Notes under the pieces: model-generated
What the model saw: the letters and a program-made list of their open reading frames with translations, nothing else
Told to the model about the DNA's origin: nothing
Database searches by the model: none
NCBI GenBank assembly: GCA_002698995.1
Contig: PAAX01000011.1
Location: 62,001 to 126,000 of the forward strand
DNA: 64,000 nt
Source: Ignavibacteriota bacterium
GTDB taxonomy: Bacteria; Bacteroidota; Ignavibacteria; Ignavibacteriales; Melioribacteraceae
Direction: 5' to 3'
Program-made: the position numbers and the translations under genes
Shown here: piece by piece, positions 59,621 to 64,000 of the stretch
Numbering within the stretch: position 1 is the first letter of the stretch
Layout: the number at the start of each line of letters is the position of its first letter

Positions 59621-61029
59621 ACAATTTCTTTCTCGTTTATTAATTGCGGGAACAACTTTAGAAAGTGTGCTTTTACTAATTGACCAAGCAATATTTTTTT
59701 ATACTCAGCACTTCCTCTTACATCGCTTATCGGTGATATTTCAGTTTGCATAACTGCTAAAGCAGAATCGATTGTATCGATTGAAATATCCTTGCCGATG
59801 AAATATTGATTAGTCTCTTTCAATAATTTTGGAACCGGAGCAACTCCGCCTGCCGATATAAAAATATTAATTATTTTATTACCATCAACTTCAATTAACA
59901 TTGCCGAATTTACCGAAGCAATATCTAAGTATGTTCTTTTAGAAACTTTTTCAAAACTAAACTTTAATTCTCCCTTTGGTACTTGGATTAAAACTTCTTT
60001 TATATATTCATCATTAGTTTTGATCAACTTTTTATAATCCAGATAAAAATCTGATAATTTAATAATCCTTTCATTAATTCCGTCAGTTAGAACTAATTCA
60101 GAATTTAGAGCCATGAGAATAATTGTTAAATCCCCTATTGGAGAAGCATTTGTAAGATTACCACCTATTGTAGCTGAGTTCCGAATTGGAAGAGAAGCAA
60201 CAAGATCAATATCATTTTTTATTGTAGGAATTACTTTTGATAAAATTGGAGATTGTTTTATCTCTTCGAAAGTTGTTCCACTACCTATAATAATAGTATC
60301 ATAATTTTGATAAATATATGATAAATCATATTCTAATAAAAATTGAGCTTCTTCCTCCAGCAGCATATCGGGTTTTTGAACAAATAAATCTGAGCCCCCG
60401 CTTATAAATAAACTTGATTTTTCAGTGTTTACTTTTTTATCTGATTGTATTGTACTAAGTCTCTCTTTGATCTCTTTAAAGTAATCGGGAATTACATTTT
60501 TAGCTACTAATAATTGAACTCTATCATTGCTGCTGTTATTTTTCAATTCATAAATAATATTGTTTAAGGCTCTTATTATAGAATGATAACCGGTACAACG
60601 GCAAATGTTTCCCCCGACTGCATTTATTGCATCTTCAATTTTATAATCAGTATTATTCAGTAAATAACATGTAACCGACATTAAAAATCCGGGAGTACAA
60701 AATCCGCATTGTGAAGCATTTTCATCAGCAAATATTTCCTGCTGCAATAATAAATCTTCTTTGTTAATCCCTTCAATGGTTACAACATGTTTACCGCTGC
60801 AATTTGCTATTGGGTAAATACAAGATGTTATAGTTTTATAAACAACACTGTTTTTTGTTAATGTCCCCAGTAAAACTGTGCATGCTCCGCAGTCACCTTC
60901 TTTACATACTTCCTTAGTGCCAGTTAGATGTTTTTCTTTTCTTATAAAATCAAGGAGTGGAAGAGATGGATTGACTTCCGAACTGATTAATGTGTTGTTT
61001 AATAAAAACTGAACCTTTCGTTTATTCAT
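59617..61029 (-). CDS. xdhA: Xanthine dehydrogenase small subunit (2Fe-2S and FAD)
   Basis: A 470-residue subunit. The first 2Fe-2S cluster is Cys42, Cys47, Cys50 and Cys70, and the second is in ASQCGFCTPGFLM and GGNICRCTGYHS. The FAD domain begins at about 200 (SLFISGGSDLFVQKP), with the FAD-binding SLPIRNSATIGGNLTNASPIGD (in two parts) and a CO-dehydrogenase-flavoprotein C-terminal part. It passes electrons from the molybdenum subunit to FAD and then NAD+ or a partner. First gene of the minus arm (xdhA-xdhB-xdhC-ygfK, gaps of 8 nt or less). The leader 61030-61139 is AT-rich without clear repeats. Confidence 0.92.
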   Translation of the reverse strand: MNKRKVQFLLNNTLISSEVNPSLPLLDFIRKEKHLTGTKEVCKEGDCGACTVLLGTLTKNSVVYKTITSCIYPIANCSGKHVVTIEGINKEDLLLQQEIFADENASQCGFCTPGFLMSVTCYLLNNTDYKIEDAINAVGGNICRCTGYHSIIRALNNIIYELKNNSSNDRVQLLVAKNVIPDYFKEIKERLSTIQSDKKVNTEKSSLFISGGSDLFVQKPDMLLEEEAQFLLEYDLSYIYQNYDTIIIGSGTTFEEIKQSPILSKVIPTIKNDIDLVASLPIRNSATIGGNLTNASPIGDLTIILMALNSELVLTDGINERIIKLSDFYLDYKKLIKTNDEYIKEVLIQVPKGELKFSFEKVSKRTYLDIASVNSAMLIEVDGNKIINIFISAGGVAPVPKLLKETNQYFIGKDISIDTIDSALAVMQTEISPISDVRGSAEYKKILLGQLVKAHFLKLFPQLINEKEIV

Positions 61030-61139
61030 ATTTCAACAAGGATATTTTCATCTAAATTTATGAATTTAGAATGATAAAAGAAACTAAGATTATTCATTAA
61101 CAAGAAATGAGCTGCGCATGTTGAAAGTTCATTTTCTCA

Positions 61140-63044
61140 CTACCATCTTGCAACTATATTCATGTTTTGATGATTACAAATTTCTTTCGCCTCGGGCGTA
61201 TAAAGAAAATCAATTCTATTTTGATAAAACTCAGTGATCTTTCCTCTTACCATTTTTAATGTGCTATTTAAAAATTTATTTTGTTCTGTAAATCCTTCTC
61301 CTAATATTGCTATAGTTGATGGAAGCCATCTTTCAGGAAATTGTCCGGCTAAATCTCCGCCGGATTTAAATCTATTTACTTCTCTTTCAATCATCTTTAA
61401 TGCTTCTTTTTGTCCGTCCGCAGTTTTTATTGACATACCTAATTCTTCAAGTTTTTTAATAACTAATTCTTTATTTGGAACAATTAAAGCAACCGTAAAA
61501 GGATTTTGATTATTATGCAGCATCACTTGTTCAATTAATTGAGAGTGTTCAGTCAAGGCTTCTTCAATTCCTTCAGGACTATATTTTTCACCATCGCTTC
61601 CAATCAATAAACTTTTAAATCTACCAAGCACATATAAGAAATTATCTTTGTCCAGATAACCCATATCACCAGTATAGAGCCAACCATCTTTTAAGGTTTC
61701 TTTAGTTGCACTTTCATTTTTCCAATAACCTAACATTACATTTTCACCCTTAACTACTATTTCTCCTTTTTCACCAATCGGCAATTCTTTTCCATCATTA
61801 TCACAGATTTTGATTTGCAAATTCTTAACAACACTTCCTGAGGAACCTAGTTTGTGTTTAGCTATAACATTTGCTGAGATTACAGGAGCAGCTTCCGATA
61901 GACCATATCCTTGCAGCATTGGAATTCCGAGAGCATAAAAGAATTTTTGCAGTTCGATGTCAAGTAAAGCTCCGCCGCCAATAAAAAATTCTAATCTTCC
62001 CCCAAATTGTTCTCTAATTTTACTGAACAAAATTTTATCGTATAACTTTAATAAAGGTTTATAAATTTTTGTTATCCCTTTGCCTTTGTTGTAACCTTCA
62101 GCATTATATCTGTATGAAATTTTTAATGCTTGTTCAAAAAGCTTTTCTATTTTCTCACCCTTACCTTTAATTCTCTTTTCAATATTCTTTCTGAAATTTT
62201 TTGCGAGAGCAGGTACACTTAATAAAAAGTGAGGTTTTATTTCCTTTATATTATTCGGAATGTTTTTAATACTTTCCAACTGAGATTTGCCAACTTCAAC
62301 CGAAGCCATGCTTGCTCCGTTTTTCATTAAGGTATAAATCCCGGCAGTATGAGCAAAACTATGATCCCATGGTAAAATTAAAAGAGAGACATAATACTCT
62401 GGTATGGGAAGCAACGCAGTAGCTTGTTCTACATTGGCAGTATAATTTCTATGTGATAAAATTATACCTTTTGGATCTGCAGTTGTGCCGGAAGTATAGC
62501 AGATATTTGCGTAATCATTTTCATTTATATTCTGCCATATTTTATCAAACTCATTTTTATATGACTTTAAAAATTCTTTCCCTCTAAAAAGAATTTCATC
62601 CTTAGTGATTTCATCGGATTCCTTCTCTGTAAGATTATCTAAGACTATTACTTTTTCTAAATCCGGCAGATCGTTTTTTATCTTTCTAATTTTTTCTAAA
62701 TGATTCTGCGAGACAATAACAAATTTACTTTCAGAATGAGCTATTCTAAATTTCAGATCATTTAATTCATCAATTTTTACTGAAACCGGAACATTAACAG
62801 CCCCGCAATAAAGTACAGCAAGTTCACTCATCACCCATTCATTTCGTCCTTCTGAAAGAAGTGTTACTCTATCTCCTTTTTGCAATTTTAGAGATAACAT
62901 TCCACAAGCAAATAAATAAACAAATTCTTTCATTTCAGAATAAGAGATCGAGTTATAGCTTCCGTCACTTTTCTGCCACATTAGCGGATTATTATAAAAT
63001 TTCTTTACACTCTCTTCAAATAAATTTGGAATTGTTCTTTGCAT
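61140..63044 (-). CDS. Long-chain acyl-CoA synthetase (AMP-forming)
   Basis: A 634-residue adenylate-forming enzyme. ICYTSGTTADPKGIILSHRN (about residues 182-201) is the AMP/phosphate motif, with GYGLSEAAPVIS (about 380-391), the GWLYTGDMGYLD adenylate motif (about 446-457) and GRFKSLLIGSDGEKYSPEGIEE (in parts, hinge region, about 465-485). Length and order fit FadD/bacterial very-long-chain types. It activates fatty acids to acyl-CoA at the inner membrane. A short gap separates it from xdhA, but there is no functional tie to purine breakdown; it marks the right edge of that cluster. Confidence 0.92.
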   Translation of the reverse strand: MQRTIPNLFEESVKKFYNNPLMWQKSDGSYNSISYSEMKEFVYLFACGMLSLKLQKGDRVTLLSEGRNEWVMSELAVLYCGAVNVPVSVKIDELNDLKFRIAHSESKFVIVSQNHLEKIRKIKNDLPDLEKVIVLDNLTEKESDEITKDEILFRGKEFLKSYKNEFDKIWQNINENDYANICYTSGTTADPKGIILSHRNYTANVEQATALLPIPEYYVSLLILPWDHSFAHTAGIYTLMKNGASMASVEVGKSQLESIKNIPNNIKEIKPHFLLSVPALAKNFRKNIEKRIKGKGEKIEKLFEQALKISYRYNAEGYNKGKGITKIYKPLLKLYDKILFSKIREQFGGRLEFFIGGGALLDIELQKFFYALGIPMLQGYGLSEAAPVISANVIAKHKLGSSGSVVKNLQIKICDNDGKELPIGEKGEIVVKGENVMLGYWKNESATKETLKDGWLYTGDMGYLDKDNFLYVLGRFKSLLIGSDGEKYSPEGIEEALTEHSQLIEQVMLHNNQNPFTVALIVPNKELVIKKLEELGMSIKTADGQKEALKMIEREVNRFKSGGDLAGQFPERWLPSTIAILGEGFTEQNKFLNSTLKMVRGKITEFYQNRIDFLYTPEAKEICNHQNMNIVARW

Positions 63045-63148
63045 ATTATACCTAATAATAAAAGGATGAATTAGTCCCCTAATTTAATATTTTAATAAAT
63101 AATTCGTAATACTTTAGAGAAATTTTAATGGAATAAAAGAAAGGAAAA

Positions 63149-63181
63149 CTGGTTCAAGAATAATAAATATTCCTGAACCAG
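63149..63181 (-). terminator. Terminator of the carbonic anhydrase gene
   Basis: On the minus strand a 14-bp stem (CTGGTTCAGGAATA with TATTCTTGAACCAG, one G-T) and a 5-nt loop lie 12 nt past the stop at 63194 and run into TTTTCCTTTCTTTT. Confidence 0.8.
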
Positions 63182-63193
63182 CTGATTAAAGTT

Positions 63194-63961
63194 TTATTCT
63201 GCGTATATGTTCATTGATCTTTGCGGATTGTCATTTACTGCTTTAAGAATTTCCATAGGTTTATTTTCATCTAACCAATTAACTTTTCCGGAAGCAATAT
63301 CATATATACCACCGATAACTTTTACTTTACCATCTTCAACTAATTTTCTTGATGCTGCACTTTTCATAAATAAATCATTCACACTTTGCCAAACATTTTG
63401 CTCAATGGCATAAGGAACTAATTCGTTTTGCGATAAATCCGAATGCTTTTCTTTTACTGCACTTACTGCTGGTATTATATTATCAACCAGCGGTGGAATA
63501 TTTGATTCTAGTTGAAGCTTTTCGCCATGAACAACTGCATTAACTGCTTTAACTGCGCCGCATCCACTGTGACCAAGAACTACAAGAACGGGAGTATTAA
63601 CATGACCTAAACCATATTCTATCGTTCCAATTTCATCTGTATCAGCAACATTTCCAGCTACTCTAATAACAAACAAATCCATTATTCCAGCATCAAAAAT
63701 AAATTCAGCCGGAACTCTTGAATCTGAACAGGAAAGAACCGTTGCATATGCATAATTTCCTTGATCTGAATTTGCTGCCAATTCTCTTCTCGAAATTTCA
63801 ATATTTGGGAAAGTTGATTTACCATCTACAAATCTTTGATTTCCCTTTTTCAGCATTTCAATTATTTTATCGGCAGATGGTTTTTCTGTTTTTTTATCAC
63901 CTGCAGATATATTTAAAAATGAAAACAACAAAACAAATAACAACATTTTTGTTAACTTCAT
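63194..63961 (-). CDS. Exported beta-carbonic anhydrase
   Basis: A 255-residue enzyme with a signal peptide (residues 1-20, KLTKMLLFVLLFSFLNISAG). VLSCSDSRVPAEFIFDAG holds the first zinc Cys and the Asp-Arg dyad, and VLVVLGHSGCGAVKAV holds the zinc His and second Cys. FVIRVAGNV and IEYGLG complete the beta-class pattern. It interconverts CO2 and bicarbonate, here in the periplasm, helping pH or CO2/bicarbonate supply. It is a single gene with its own terminator; the window ends in its promoter region. Confidence 0.93.
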   Translation of the reverse strand: MKLTKMLLFVLLFSFLNISAGDKKTEKPSADKIIEMLKKGNQRFVDGKSTFPNIEISRRELAANSDQGNYAYATVLSCSDSRVPAEFIFDAGIMDLFVIRVAGNVADTDEIGTIEYGLGHVNTPVLVVLGHSGCGAVKAVNAVVHGEKLQLESNIPPLVDNIIPAVSAVKEKHSDLSQNELVPYAIEQNVWQSVNDLFMKSAASRKLVEDGKVKVIGGIYDIASGKVNWLDENKPMEILKAVNDNPQRSMNIYAE

Positions 63962-64000
63962 TGTAGATCCCTTTCGTTATAATTATTGGTTGATGAAAAT

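Noticed and set aside
50414-61029. Search for in-frame TGA selenocysteine or SECIS-like element in the molybdenum hydroxylases
   Set aside because: All reading frames are intact. In this enzyme class selenium is a labile cofactor ligand, so no TGA readthrough is expected.

Overview
This window looks like a piece of chromosome from a low-GC, non-photosynthetic member of the Bacteroidota/Chlorobi superphylum, most likely the Ignavibacteria. Two large secreted proteins end in the NYPNPFNPTT-type type IX secretion sorting domain. There is also a TonB/ExbB/ExbD set with SPOR and TPR proteins, a Chlorobi-like pterin gene set and strongly AT-rich intergenic DNA. The assignment is inference from gene content; no rRNA is present.

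Layout. 0-4.6 kb (minus): the start of an EF-G gene, two small envelope/stress-type proteins (DUF948, YtxH), a flippase-like membrane protein, Maf pyrophosphatase, a small FN3-like secreted protein and a MATE exporter. 4.7-10.1 kb (plus): two type IX-secreted proteins, the second a 1266-residue FG-GAP/VCBS-type protein with an internal duplication, closed by a strong terminator. 10.1-13.8 kb (plus): a HTH regulator, small membrane proteins, a beta-propeller lipoprotein-like protein and a run of short membrane proteins. 13.8-21.8 kb (minus): a tightly packed envelope operon reading TPR scaffold, outer-membrane barrel, HU-SPOR fusion, ExbB, ExbD, TonB. 21.8-28.2 kb: a fused prenol kinase/DUF92 protein, an OmpA-like barrel, a TPR protein, tRNA-Leu(GAG), an ECF sigma/anti-sigma pair with flanking Spy-like proteins, and a glycosyltransferase. 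28.3-32.1 kb (minus): a pterin operon (two SDRs, FolE, animal-type 6-pyruvoyl-tetrahydropterin synthase, Bcp), a second peroxiredoxin and dodecin. 32.2-41.5 kb (plus): Fur-family regulator, FeoA, FeoB, a metallo-hydrolase, M28 peptidase, CYTH protein, DUF1543, Tat-exported D-aminoacylase and an unknown membrane protein.

41.6-61.0 kb is the most striking region. It is a two-armed, convergent gene cluster for anaerobic purine (urate/xanthine) breakdown of the YgeW-YgeY-SsnA-YgfK type. The plus arm carries a TrpB-like PLP enzyme, an allantoinase/dihydropyrimidinase-type amidohydrolase, SsnA, YgeY, YgeW, a threonine-synthase-like PLP enzyme and MocA. The minus arm carries XdhA, XdhB, XdhC, YgfK and a fused XDH of the selenium-dependent type. 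The two molybdenum hydroxylases would oxidise or reduce the purine ring, MocA and XdhC would mature their cofactor, the amidohydrolases and YgeY would open and trim the ring products, YgeW would handle a carbamoyl group, and the two PLP enzymes would act on the remaining amino acid. The usual diaminopropionate ammonia-lyase (YgeX) is not seen; two different fold-II PLP enzymes stand in the cluster instead. Palindromic intergenic repeats are concentrated inside this cluster and were not noticed elsewhere in the window, and the cluster looks richer in GC-ending codons than its neighbours. Both suggest acquisition or recent rearrangement.

61.1-64 kb (minus): a long-chain acyl-CoA synthetase and an exported beta-carbonic anhydrase. 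No CRISPR array, transposase, prophage or rRNA was found.
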